A stretch of 64,000 bases of DNA, from NCBI GenBank assembly GCA_016707885.1, contig JADJGU010000002.1, positions 248,001 through 312,000 of the forward strand. Reading direction: 5' to 3'. The notes beneath the pieces were generated by a model. That model saw only the letters and a program-made list of their open reading frames with translations. It ran no database searches and was not told where the DNA came from. This document shows positions 36,603-46,833 of the stretch, one piece after another; positions within the stretch are counted from its first letter, which is position 1; each line of letters begins with the position of its first letter. This DNA comes from Sphingomonadales bacterium. Its GTDB lineage: Bacteria > Pseudomonadota > Alphaproteobacteria > Sphingomonadales > Sphingomonadaceae. Made by a program: the position numbers and the translations under genes.

Positions 36603-38111
36603 ATGCAAGCCCAGGAAACCCAGAATGAAGGCCTGAAGCGGGCCTATCGCCTCACCGTTACCGTCGCCGACATTGAGTCGCGGATCGACGCCGAAGTGCA
36701 GAAAATCGCACCGCAAGTGCGTATGCCCGGCTTCCGCCCCGGCAAGGTTCCCGCAAACCTCGTCAAGAAGATGCACAAGGATGCGCTGCTTCAGGAAGCG
36801 CTGAATACGTCTATTCAAGAAGGCGTCCAGAAGACGATCACCGATAACAAGCTGCGTCCGGCAACCCAGCCGCATGTGCATCTCGATCATGACTATGCGC
36901 CCGGCAAGGATGCAGTCGTCGATTTTCACTTCGAAATCCTGCCGAGCATCCCCGAAGTGAAGATTGAAGGACTGTCGCTCGAACGCCTGACGGTTGAAGC
37001 CGAAGGAGCCGAAATCGAAGCCGCTTTGGAGCGGCTGGCAGCGGGCAACAAGAATTTCGAAACAGCCGCGAAAAGCTATAAGGCTACGACCGGCGACGTC
37101 GTTGTCATCGATTTCGAAGGCAAGGTCGATGGCGTACCGTTCGATGGCGGCAAAGGCGAAGGCATGTCGGTCGAAATCGGCTCAGGCCAGCTGATCCCAG
37201 GATTTGAGGACCAGCTGGTTGGCGTGAAGGCCAATGACAGCAAGGTTATCAATGTCACTTTCCCCGAAGATTATGGTGCCAAGGAACTGGCCGGCAAGGC
37301 CGCAACCTTTGACATCGTCGTTGGTGAAGTGAAAAAGCCGGCAGAAAGCAAGGCTGACGACAGCCTCGCAGCGGCATTCGGCCTTGAAAGCCTCGACAAG
37401 CTCAAGGAGCTGATGAAAGTTCAGGTTGAGCAGGAACTGAACGGCCTGACCCGCACCTATATGAAGCGCCAGTTGCTTGATCAGTTGGCAGCTGACCATG
37501 ATTTCGAAGTTCCGCCCTCGATGGTTGAAGCCGAATTCGAACAGATCTGGGCGCAGCTAGAACAAGAAGCTGATCGCGAAGAAAATCCCGAAGCCGCCCG
37601 CAAGGAAATGGAAGCCGAGCGCGAAGATTATCGCGACATTGCCGTTCGCCGCGTGCGCCTCGGTCTGCTGCTCTCCGAAATCGGCCAGGGCAATGGCGTA
37701 GAGGTTAGCAATCAGGAAATGCAGATGCTGGTGACGCAGGCTGCGCAGCAATATCGTCAGGAAGACCGTCAGCGTTTCGTGCAATATCTGCAAGAAAACC
37801 CAATGGCTGCAGCACAGCTTCGCGCGCCGCTGTTTGAAGACAAGGTTGTCGACTTCTTGTTCGACAAGGCGACCGTGACGGAAAAGACCGTGACCCGCGC
37901 CGAACTCGAAGCTGCAATCGAAGCCGAGCCCGAAGCGAAGCCGGCCAAAAAGGCTCCGGCGAAGAAGGCTGCTGCCAAGAAGGAAGCTGCCCCCGCTAAG
38001 GAAGAAAAGCCTGTAGCGAAAAAGGCGGCGCCGAAGAAGGAAGCGGTCAAGGACGAAGGCGAAAAGCCCGCGAAAAAGGCTCCGGCAAAGAAAGCCGCTG
38101 CCAAGAAGTAA
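36603..38111 (+). CDS. tig: Trigger factor with long basic tail
   Basis: A 502-residue ribosome-bound chaperone. The ribosome-docking loop is MPGFRPGKVP (about residues 41-50), the FKBP-type PPIase domain spans about 150-235 (GDVVVIDFEGKV, LIPGFEDQLVG), and the helical chaperone domain follows. The last 60 or so residues are unusual: repeated KKAPAKKAAAKK units broken by Glu, like a histone H1 tail. The trigger-factor start is taken at 36603, since the open frame upstream runs through the tRNA. A strong terminator follows. Confidence 0.95.
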   Translation: MQAQETQNEGLKRAYRLTVTVADIESRIDAEVQKIAPQVRMPGFRPGKVPANLVKKMHKDALLQEALNTSIQEGVQKTITDNKLRPATQPHVHLDHDYAPGKDAVVDFHFEILPSIPEVKIEGLSLERLTVEAEGAEIEAALERLAAGNKNFETAAKSYKATTGDVVVIDFEGKVDGVPFDGGKGEGMSVEIGSGQLIPGFEDQLVGVKANDSKVINVTFPEDYGAKELAGKAATFDIVVGEVKKPAESKADDSLAAAFGLESLDKLKELMKVQVEQELNGLTRTYMKRQLLDQLAADHDFEVPPSMVEAEFEQIWAQLEQEADREENPEAARKEMEAEREDYRDIAVRRVRLGLLLSEIGQGNGVEVSNQEMQMLVTQAAQQYRQEDRQRFVQYLQENPMAAAQLRAPLFEDKVVDFLFDKATVTEKTVTRAELEAAIEAEPEAKPAKKAPAKKAAAKKEAAPAKEEKPVAKKAAPKKEAVKDEGEKPAKKAPAKKAAAKK

Positions 38112-38150
38112 AAGCTTCTCCAGCCGTTCGGCGGCTCAAACCAAATAATG

Positions 38151-38187
38151 AGAGCCCGGCAATTGCTTGCCGGGCTCTTTGTTTTTT
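38151..38187 (+). terminator. Rho-independent terminator after tig
   Basis: A 12-base perfect stem, AGAGCCCGGCAA (38151-38162) with TTGCCGGGCTCT (38167-38178), has a 4-base loop and is followed by a T-rich run. It lies 40 bases after the tig stop. Confidence 0.92.
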
Positions 38188-38215
38188 CCGGGGAGAGGAA
38201 AGGGGCGATGCGCTA

Positions 38216-38329
38216 TCAGGCGGCGATCATTGCGGCGTTGCCGGTGATGGTCGTCAGTGCAAGCGCGAGAGTGAATGCCGAAGCAAATATTGCGGCTACG
38301 GCGGAACGCAGGCGGTAGTCATAAGTCAT
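38216..38329 (-). CDS. Small hydrophobic protein (37 aa), divergent from a LysR gene
   Basis: A 37-codon ORF on the minus strand starts at an ATG with AGGA seven bases upstream. It encodes a polar N-terminus (MTYDYRLRSA) and one hydrophobic helix (about residues 9-28). It fits the gap between the tig terminator and the divergent LysR gene. It could be a small inner-membrane protein controlled by that regulator. No family is claimed, and the call rests on the ribosome site and the helix. Confidence 0.5.
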   Translation of the reverse strand: MTYDYRLRSAVAAIFASAFTLALALTTITGNAAMIAA

Positions 38330-38480
38330 TATCTTGTCCTTATTCTGCTCTTGTGCGGAAAACAGTGGGAGAAGGTGTTTTTCCGATGCCCAAGAGATAC
38401 GCCTTTGCTTTGCCAGGTGTGAGCATTTCTTTCGGCGAACGGTTATTCAAAAATGAATAGCCTGTGCTATATGTACATGC

Positions 38481-39395
38481 ATGTTCGACTGGAATGATTT
38501 GCGCTTCTTCCTCGCGGTTGCCCGAACCGGCAGCACGCTTGCGGCTTCAAAGAGCCTGAATGTGGCGCAGGCCACCGTTTCGCGCCGGATTACCATGCTT
38601 GAAGAAGGTCTTGGCACTGCGCTATTTCTGCGCAGCCCCAGCGGATACACGCTGTCGGTACGTGGAGCAGCAATGCTGCCACATGCCGAGGCGGTACAGC
38701 GCGAAGTCGAGGCATTGCAGATCAGTGTTGCCGCAGAAGGTCGCCGTTTGAGCGGAACTGTGCGCCTGACGACTGTAGAATCGGCGGCCAATATGTGGCT
38801 GATGCCTGCAATTGCATCCTTCCGGGCAAAGCACCCTGCAGTCATGGCGGAGATCATCGTCGATGATCGAGCGCTGGATATAGCGCGCGGTGAAGCAGAT
38901 ATAGCAATCCGTTTCGGCAATCCTCCGCAGGACGACAGCCTCGTCATCCGACGAATCGTAGAGTTGCATGAAAGCGTCTATGTGCAGCGCGAAATGGCCG
39001 AAGAGCTTGGAATTCCTAATAGTTATGAGGGATTGGTCCGTTATCCGTTCGTCAGTTTTTCCGGCCCGGGCGTTGGCCAGATAGACCGGTGGATCACCTC
39101 GCTCGGCCCGGATATTCAGATTGTACACCGGGCAAATACCCTCTCGTCGGTAATCGCTGCGGCGCGGGCGGGCATGGGGGCCGCGGTCATGCCTTGCCTG
39201 ATTGGTGACAGTCATTCGGGTTTAGTCCGCTTGTTCCCGCCGATTTCGGAACTGACCACTCCAGGCTGGCTTGTGACGACCAGTGCCGCGCGCCAACAGC
39301 CACATGTCCGCGCGCTTCTGGATTTCATTTCCGATTTCGTACGCCAATCTGTGGCCGATACGGAAAAGCGCTACCGTGTAGCGGATGCCGCCTGA
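38481..39395 (+). CDS. LysR-family transcriptional regulator
   Basis: A 304-residue LysR regulator. The N-terminal winged helix-turn-helix reads FFLAVARTGSTLAASKSLNV then ATVSRRI, and the effector-binding domain occupies about 90-290. It resembles the subgroup that represses or activates a divergent neighbour; here the only divergent gene is the 37-codon membrane ORF. The ligand is unknown. Confidence 0.88.
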   Translation: MFDWNDLRFFLAVARTGSTLAASKSLNVAQATVSRRITMLEEGLGTALFLRSPSGYTLSVRGAAMLPHAEAVQREVEALQISVAAEGRRLSGTVRLTTVESAANMWLMPAIASFRAKHPAVMAEIIVDDRALDIARGEADIAIRFGNPPQDDSLVIRRIVELHESVYVQREMAEELGIPNSYEGLVRYPFVSFSGPGVGQIDRWITSLGPDIQIVHRANTLSSVIAAARAGMGAAVMPCLIGDSHSGLVRLFPPISELTTPGWLVTTSAARQQPHVRALLDFISDFVRQSVADTEKRYRVADAA

Positions 39396-39444
39396 CAGTA
39401 ATGCGGGCTGCAATGTCAACTTGGCTTTCTTAACCCTTTTCCGA

Positions 39445-39473
39445 CTTGAAAAGGTAAGCGCGCACGCCGATGT
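39445..39473 (+). promoter_or_regulatory. Sigma-32-like promoter of clpP
   Basis: CTTGAAA (-35) at 39445-39451 and CCGATGT (-10) at 39467-39473 are separated so that CTTG-N18-CCGATGT matches the alphaproteobacterial heat-shock consensus CTTG-N17/18-CYTATNT with one mismatch. It lies 38 bases before the clpP ATG, as expected for a heat-shock gene. Confidence 0.6.
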
Positions 39474-39511
39474 ATAGCAAAATCAAACAAAACCTATCTG
39501 AAGGGCTTTTC

Positions 39512-40147
39512 ATGCACGATCCGTTCCGCGACCCCACCCAGGCGCTTGTTCCCGTTGTTATCGAGCAATCGAACCGCGGCGAGCGCAGCTGGGACATTTT
39601 CTCCAGGCTTTTGCGCGAACGCATCATTTTCGTGACCGGCGAAGTTGAGGACAATATGGCGGCGGTAATCACTGCGCAGCTGCTGTTCCTTGAATCCGAT
39701 AATCCCAAAAAGGATATCTGGATGTACATCAACTCGCCCGGCGGGGTGGTCACTGCTGGCATGGCGATCCACGACACGATGCAATATATTCGTCCTCGTG
39801 TCGGCACCGTGTGTATCGGTCAGGCCGCGTCGATGGGCAGTTTCTTGCTTGCAGCGGGCGAGCCCGGAATGCGCATTGCGCTTACCAATGCGCGTATCAT
39901 GGTTCATCAGCCCTCGGGCGGCGCGCGCGGTATGGCTTCTGATATCCAGATCCAAGCCAATGAGATTTTGCGCATCCGCAAGCGGATGAACGATCTCTAT
40001 GCCAAATATACCGGCAAGCCTTTGAAAGACATTGAAAAGGCGATGGATCGCGATACCTTCCTTGAAGCCGACGAAGCCAAGGCTTTCGGCATTGTCGATG
40101 AAGTGTTCGATAAGCGCCCCGCAGCTGCAGAGGGCGGCGAATCCTGA
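39512..40147 (+). CDS. clpP: ATP-dependent Clp protease proteolytic subunit
   Basis: A 211-residue ClpP serine protease. The catalytic residues are Ser107 in GQAASMGSF and His132 in MVHQPSGG, with the Asp near MDRDTF. ClpP forms a tetradecamer that works with ClpX or ClpA. The ATG at 39512 is preferred because AAGGGC precedes it and the family begins MxDP; an open frame from 39470 adds 14 residues. clpX follows 146 bases later. Confidence 0.96.
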   Translation: MHDPFRDPTQALVPVVIEQSNRGERSWDIFSRLLRERIIFVTGEVEDNMAAVITAQLLFLESDNPKKDIWMYINSPGGVVTAGMAIHDTMQYIRPRVGTVCIGQAASMGSFLLAAGEPGMRIALTNARIMVHQPSGGARGMASDIQIQANEILRIRKRMNDLYAKYTGKPLKDIEKAMDRDTFLEADEAKAFGIVDEVFDKRPAAAEGGES

Positions 40148-40293
40148 TTCGACACACAGCGATTAGGGGATTATCCACCCTGTTCGTGCAACAACGGGGC
40201 GGATTATTACGCTATTGCGAAATTGGTTTGTCGCGATAGGATGGATAGACGGCATTAAATCTGCGGGTTTTGTGCGCAAGGAACAGGACGTTT

Positions 40294-41556
<1,263 letters not shown>

Positions 41557-41594
41557 TTTTTTCGAAACCTGTTGCAGTGGCGCAACAGTAGGCG

Positions 41595-41632
41595 GCGGCA
41601 GCGCGAAACCTTGCGCATTTCTGCCGCTTTTT
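41595..41632 (+). terminator. Terminator after clpX
   Basis: GCGGCAG (41595-41601) pairs with CTGCCGC (41621-41627), with additional GCGC pairing inside and a run of five Ts directly after. It ends the clpX transcript 39 bases past the stop. The rest of 41633-41815 shows no gene. Confidence 0.7.
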
Positions 41633-41815
41633 GAGGCTGCGGACTGCCTTAGGTAGATGCCCGCTGTTCTAGTTGTGCTGCACAGCAGCAAATGTCACAT
41701 TCCTGACATACAATCAGAGCAACGATCCCCCAGCCCGAGCTTTGCCGAATCGGCAGATTCAAGCTAACGGCGGGATATGGGGGCTTTTGCCTTCGCACAC
41801 TTATAGGGGTAAAAG

Positions 41816-44800
41816 ATGCAAATCCGTTTCTATCTGGCTGCAGGCGTAGCCGCGCTTTCGATTGCGAGCATGTCGGCAACGCCCGCACATGCGCAGGAAA
41901 CCACTTCGTCTGTTCGCGGTAGCGTTGAAAGCGCAAATGGCCCGGTCGGCGGTGCAACCGTTACCGTTGTCCATGAACCGTCGGGTACGACGGCTTCGAG
42001 CTCGACCAACGCAGACGGCACTTTCGCTGCCAATGGTCTTCGCGTAGGTGGCCCTTTCACTGTAACTGTTGACGCCGATGGATTCCAGTCGGCTCAGGTA
42101 ACGGATCTTTATCTGCAAGCAGGCCAGCCGTTCCGCCTTCCGGTGACTCTAGAGGCGCAGCAGGAAATTGTTGTTACCGCGTCCGCCATTCGCGGCGCAG
42201 TCGAAACCAGCAATGGGCCAATCACTGCACTGGGTCGTGACGAAATTGACGGCGCTGCGTCGATCAACCGCGACATTCGCGACCTTGCACGTCGTGATCC
42301 GCTGGTTAGCCTTGACCTTACTAACAGTCGTGCGATTGAAATCGCCGGTAACAATGGTCGTCTGAACCGTTTCTCGGTTGATGGTGTGCAGTTTTCGGAC
42401 GACTTTGGTCTGAACAATGGCGGTCTGCCGACTTCACGCGGTCCTGTTCCCTATGACGCGATTGAACAATTCTCGGTCAAAGTCGCTCCGTTCGATATCG
42501 CCGAGGGCGATTTCCAGGGCGGCGCTATTAACGTTGTGCTCCGTTCGGGCGGCAACAAATTCCGTGGCGGTGCATTCTACACCTACACCGACGACAGCCT
42601 GACCGGCGATTCAAGCCGTGGTCGCAACATCAACCTCAATTTTGACTCCAAGCAATATGGCGGTTGGGTCAGCGGCCCGATCATCAAGGACAAGCTGTTC
42701 TTCATGGCAGCCTATGAAAAGACCAAGGAATCGGATCCGTTCGACGACGGATTCGGTCCCGGTTACGCTAATCAGGTCCCCGGTCTCACGCAGACTGTTA
42801 TAGATCAGGTCAGCTCGGTCGCTCAATCGCGTTACGGTTATGACACTCTGGGCCTCGAGCCCAATGCAACGGAAGAAGACGAAAAGATCATCGCCAAGCT
42901 CGACTGGAACATCAATGATGACCATCGCGCTGCGCTGACTTACATCCGTAACGTTGGAACGCAGCAATTCCAGCAGAACACTTTCCTTACCGCACCTTTT
43001 GCATTGGGCTTCCAGTCGAATGGCTATGAATTGGCGGAAGAGGTCAATGCGGGCAATTTCGAACTGAACTCGACCTGGTCGGACAATTTCTCGACCCAGG
43101 TTCGCGTTTCCTATCGTGATTACAACCGCGACCAGACGCCCTTTGGTGGCCGTGACTTCCCGCAGATGGAAGTCTGCACCGACGCCACATCGGCAGGTTC
43201 GGCAACCAGCTGCAACGGCACTCGCCTCTTCTTCGGACCGGATGTCAGCCGCCATTCGAACGATCTCAATACTGAAAACTTGTCGGTCGATTTCAATGCC
43301 AAACTGCAAGCCGGTGATCACTCGCTCCGCTTTCAGCTCGGCTACACCGATGTGTCAGTGTTCAACCTATTCCTGCAGCGCTCGCTCGGTGACTTCTACT
43401 TCGACAGCCTTGCAGATTTCGCAGCTGGTAATGCCAACCGCTTGCGGTATGCCAATGCGGTGCCGAGCCTAAACCCGGACGATGCAGGTGCTAGCTTTGG
43501 TACGCAGAACTGGACGATAGGCATTCAGGATGACTGGCAGGTCACCCCGAACCTGATGATGACATATGGCCTGCGGTATGACCTGTTCAACAATGACGCT
43601 TACCCGCCGTTGAACCAGAACTTTACTAACCGTTATGGCTATTCGAACCGCACCACATTTAGCGGTAAGGGCGTGTTCCAGCCGCGCTTCGGTTTCAACT
43701 GGGAAGCGACTGAACGTCTGATTGTTCGTGGTGGCGTCGGCATCTTTGCTGGCGGTACGCCTGATGTTTACCTGTCCAACGTGTTTTCGAACACTGGCCA
43801 GCTGACCAACAGTGTTGACATCAACCGCGCGAACTGTGCTGCTTCGGCAACATGCGGTGCGCTTAATGGTGTCAGCGGACCCACCATCCCGACCAGCGTT
43901 ACCAACTTCCTTACCACCAACGTCGCTTCGCTGGCAGCAGCACCGACCGATGCTCTGGTTCCGGACCTCCGCATCGCTCGCAAGATGAAGGCCGCATTGC
44001 AAGCTGACTATGACGCTGACCTTGGCCCATTGGGTGACGGGTGGTTATTTGGTGCGCAGTTGCTGTACGACAAGAACATCTGGGGCTATCAGTGGGTAGA
44101 CCTGCGTTCGGTTCCAAATGGAACGCTGCCTGACGGCAGGCGTCGATACGGCCCGTTTGGTGGTTCGGCAACGACCAACCGTGACCTGCTTATGACCAAC
44201 AGCACCAAGGGCCGCGCCTATTTTGCTACCCTGCGCGTAGCGAAGGATTTTGGTGATCTGTCAATCGACGGCAGTTACACGCGTTCGGATGTGAAGGATG
44301 TTGCTGCGCTGACGTCGTCGACGTCGAGTTCGAACTACGGCAACAACGCTTTTGTCGACCCGAATTACGCCGCTTATGGCCGTTCGATCTACGAATATCG
44401 TGACCAGTGGAAGTTTGGTCTTGATTACAAGCACACATTCTTCGGCGACAACGAAACACGATTTGGCCTGTTTGGAGAGTATCGCTCAGGCCGTCCGTAC
44501 AGTCTGACCATGCTCGATAACTCGGGTGGTCGCGGTGCAACTTTCGGTACCGTAGGCAATCTGGGCAACATGTTGCTCTATGTTCCGAATGCAAGCGATC
44601 CGCTGGTCAGCTTTGACAGCGCCGCCAGTGCCACTGCATTTGAAGGCCTTGTTACAGCGCTCGGCCTCGACAAATATCGCGGCAAGATCGTACCCAAGAA
44701 CAGCCTGACTTCGCCTGACTTCTTTAAGGTAGACCTCCACTTCAGCCAGGAACTCCCTGCGCTGTTTGGCGGCAAGTTTGAACTATTCGCGGATATCGAA

Positions 44801-45046
44801 AATGTCCTGAACATGATCGATAGTGATTGGGGTTCGCTCCGCCAGGTGCAGTTCCCTTACAACTCGGCGCTGGTTCGTGTCACCTGCCTCACTGCAGCAA
44901 CGCCCACCGGTACTGCCGGCACCAGCGCTTCGCTGACGCAGAATTGCGCTCAGTATCGCTACAGCAATGTCCTAGCGCCGAACGAGGTTCTTCAGACCCG
45001 TCAGTCGCTCTACGGCATCCGTGTTGGCGCGAAGATTAAGTTCTAA
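41816..45046 (+). CDS. Oar-like TonB-dependent outer-membrane receptor
   Basis: A 1076-residue outer-membrane protein. The signal peptide (residues 1-26, ending PAHAQ) is followed by a carboxypeptidase-regulatory-like beta-sandwich (about 31-115, SVRGSVESANGPVGGATV), a plug domain (about 120-240) and a long beta barrel that ends in Phe (RVGAKIKF). The Oar family of TonB-dependent proteins has exactly this order. Typical substrates are unknown; related proteins export or import peptides or large ligands. There is a good AGGGG ribosome site and a strong terminator, so it is a single-gene unit. Confidence 0.9.
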   Translation: MQIRFYLAAGVAALSIASMSATPAHAQETTSSVRGSVESANGPVGGATVTVVHEPSGTTASSSTNADGTFAANGLRVGGPFTVTVDADGFQSAQVTDLYLQAGQPFRLPVTLEAQQEIVVTASAIRGAVETSNGPITALGRDEIDGAASINRDIRDLARRDPLVSLDLTNSRAIEIAGNNGRLNRFSVDGVQFSDDFGLNNGGLPTSRGPVPYDAIEQFSVKVAPFDIAEGDFQGGAINVVLRSGGNKFRGGAFYTYTDDSLTGDSSRGRNINLNFDSKQYGGWVSGPIIKDKLFFMAAYEKTKESDPFDDGFGPGYANQVPGLTQTVIDQVSSVAQSRYGYDTLGLEPNATEEDEKIIAKLDWNINDDHRAALTYIRNVGTQQFQQNTFLTAPFALGFQSNGYELAEEVNAGNFELNSTWSDNFSTQVRVSYRDYNRDQTPFGGRDFPQMEVCTDATSAGSATSCNGTRLFFGPDVSRHSNDLNTENLSVDFNAKLQAGDHSLRFQLGYTDVSVFNLFLQRSLGDFYFDSLADFAAGNANRLRYANAVPSLNPDDAGASFGTQNWTIGIQDDWQVTPNLMMTYGLRYDLFNNDAYPPLNQNFTNRYGYSNRTTFSGKGVFQPRFGFNWEATERLIVRGGVGIFAGGTPDVYLSNVFSNTGQLTNSVDINRANCAASATCGALNGVSGPTIPTSVTNFLTTNVASLAAAPTDALVPDLRIARKMKAALQADYDADLGPLGDGWLFGAQLLYDKNIWGYQWVDLRSVPNGTLPDGRRRYGPFGGSATTNRDLLMTNSTKGRAYFATLRVAKDFGDLSIDGSYTRSDVKDVAALTSSTSSSNYGNNAFVDPNYAAYGRSIYEYRDQWKFGLDYKHTFFGDNETRFGLFGEYRSGRPYSLTMLDNSGGRGATFGTVGNLGNMLLYVPNASDPLVSFDSAASATAFEGLVTALGLDKYRGKIVPKNSLTSPDFFKVDLHFSQELPALFGGKFELFADIENVLNMIDSDWGSLRQVQFPYNSALVRVTCLTAATPTGTAGTSASLTQNCAQYRYSNVLAPNEVLQTRQSLYGIRVGAKIKF

Positions 45047-45064
45047 GGAGCTTTCAAGTCCAAG

Positions 45065-45104
45065 AAAAGGGCGCGGTGGGCAACCTCCGCGCCCCTTTTT
45101 TTTG
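45065..45104 (+). terminator. Terminator after the Oar-like receptor gene
   Basis: GGGCGCGG (45069-45076) pairs with CCGCGCCC (45087-45094), with a tract of eight or more Ts after it. It also separates the receptor gene from the convergent mtgA gene. Confidence 0.88.
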
Positions 45105-45114
45105 CTCGACGAGC

Positions 45115-45816
45115 TCACTTATAAATACAGATGTCCAGCCCGTCGCGCTTCACCACGCCAATCCGCGCGGATATGCTGTTGCCATAACGGCGGGTGAATC
45201 CACTTGCGCCATTGACGGCACGTTTCTTGGGTAAGGGCAGGGCGGCGGCCATGCGTGCCGCCTCGACACGGCTTAGATTGGCGGCGCTTTTATTGAAATA
45301 GCGTTGGGCGCCTGCTTCAGCACCATAAGTGCCAATGCCGGTCTCCGCGACGTTCAGATAAATCTCCATGATGCGCCGCTTTCCCCAGAAGGTTTCGATC
45401 AGGAAGGTGAAATAGACTTCCGGCACCTTGCGCACATAACGGGTCCAGCCGCTACCTTGCCATAGGAACACATTCTTGGCGGTCTGCTGGCTTATCGTAG
45501 AACCGCCACGCATTCGCCCGCCGCGCTGGTTGCGCTGGATCGCCTTTTCTATGGCTTCAGTATCAAAGCCGCTATGCTGGCAGAATTTGGCGTCTTCGGC
45601 CGCGATAACTGCGCGTACAAGATTGGGTGAGATGTTCGACAAAGGTTCCCAGTCGCGCTCGGCGCCGTTGCTGTCGAACAACATGGTCAGCGTCGTGGGA
45701 ACGGGAATGAAGCGATATGCGAGCACCAAGGCGAAGGTAATCGCCAGATACCAGAACAGGCAGCGGAAGAGGAATGAGAGGAAACGGGCAACGGGCGAAC
45801 GCTTTGCTTGGGCCAT
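45115..45816 (-). CDS. mtgA: Monofunctional biosynthetic peptidoglycan transglycosylase
   Basis: A 233-residue GT51 glycosyltransferase. One N-terminal membrane helix (about residues 14-34) precedes the catalytic domain with AAEDAKFCQHSGFD (catalytic Glu), GGSTISQQTAKNVFLW and the second acidic residue in KRRIMEIYLNVAE. It polymerises lipid II into glycan strands without a transpeptidase domain. It lies 54 bases downstream of rpoH on the same strand. Confidence 0.95.
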   Translation of the reverse strand: MAQAKRSPVARFLSFLFRCLFWYLAITFALVLAYRFIPVPTTLTMLFDSNGAERDWEPLSNISPNLVRAVIAAEDAKFCQHSGFDTEAIEKAIQRNQRGGRMRGGSTISQQTAKNVFLWQGSGWTRYVRKVPEVYFTFLIETFWGKRRIMEIYLNVAETGIGTYGAEAGAQRYFNKSAANLSRVEAARMAAALPLPKKRAVNGASGFTRRYGNSISARIGVVKRDGLDICIYK

Positions 45817-45869
45817 AAATCAAAGCTAGCGCGCACCCGTGGCCGCGTCATCCATTTTTACAAATGCCT

Positions 45870-46776
45870 TTAGACGGCAGCGAGCAAACGTTTTTCGCCG
45901 GCTATCCGCAGCATTGCCTTTTGCAGTTTTTCAAAAGCCCGCACCTCGATCTGGCGCACACGTTCACGGCTGACATTATATTCCTGGCTGAGTTCCTCGA
46001 GCGTGCGAGGCTCTTCAATCAGGCGGCGTTCGGTCAGGATGTGCTTTTCGCGGTCGTTCAGGCTACCCATGGCCTCCAGCAGCAACTGGTGGCGCACATC
46101 ACTTTCCTGCGCTTCGGCGACGCGTTCGTCCTGCAGCGGTTCGTGATCGACCAGCCAATCCTGCCACTGGCCATCGCCATCCTCGCGCATCGAAACATTG
46201 AGCGATGTATCTCCACCCATCGCCATGCGGCGGTTCATTTCGATGACTTCGCTTTCGGAAACGCCAAGGTCGGTCGAGATTTTGGCCACATCTTCGGGGC
46301 GTAGATCGCCATCCTCGAACGCCTGCATGTTGTTTTTCATGCGACGGAGATTGAAAAAGAGTTTCTTCTGCGCGGCGGTGGTGCCGATTTTGACCAGACT
46401 CCAGCTGCGCAGGATAAATTCCTGCATCGACGCCTTGATCCACCACATCGCATAGGTTGCGAGGCGGAAGCCGCGATCGGGATCGAATTTTTTCACGCCC
46501 TGCATCAGGCCGACATTGCCTTCGGAGATAAGCTCAGAAACGGGCAAGCCGTAACCGCGATACCCCATCGCGATTTTGGCGACGAGGTCGCAGGTGCGAC
46601 GATACGAGCTGCGCAGCAGCGGCAGGATCTTCATGCTCCTGATAGCGCTTGGCGAGCATATATTCCTGCTCGGGTGCAAGTATCGGATATTTTTTGATTT
46701 CCGCAAGATAGCGGTTGAGGCTGTCGTCCCCCCCAAGGGCAGGGATAGTTGCCGGAACATTTTTAGTCTCTGACAT
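45870..46776 (-). pseudogene. rpoH: RNA polymerase sigma-32 factor, frameshifted as given
   Basis: The N-terminal frame starts at ATG 46776 with GAGGA upstream and reads MSETKNVPATIPALGG up to SSHLR, then goes out of frame. The rest, from LVAKIAMGYRGYGLPVSELI to the end, is intact in another frame and includes region 2.4 and the region 4 helix-turn-helix (SRERVRQIEVRAFEKLQ). One extra base at about 46586-46587 explains the break, since CGACCTCGTC would read through as CGNCTCGTC. The full protein would be about 301 residues, normal for RpoH. RpoH directs heat-shock transcription. A sequence error is likely, but a true mutation cannot be excluded. Confidence 0.85.
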
Positions 46777-46833
46777 TATCTTCCTCTTTCATGTCCGCGC
46801 CGGGGCCTCATCAAGCACCCCGTTGTCGAACGG

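Noticed and set aside
37920..38111. Repeated AAG/GCN codons at the end of tig as a CRISPR or satellite
   Set aside because: The repeats are coding, in frame and of irregular length, and make a Lys/Ala tail.
46583..46595. Programmed ribosomal frameshift in rpoH
   Set aside because: There is no slippery heptamer or stimulating structure evident, and RpoH is not known to use one.
46534..46776. The short N-terminal frame of rpoH as a separate 80-residue protein
   Set aside because: It is clearly the start of RpoH up to SSHLR and then random residues; the break is one base.
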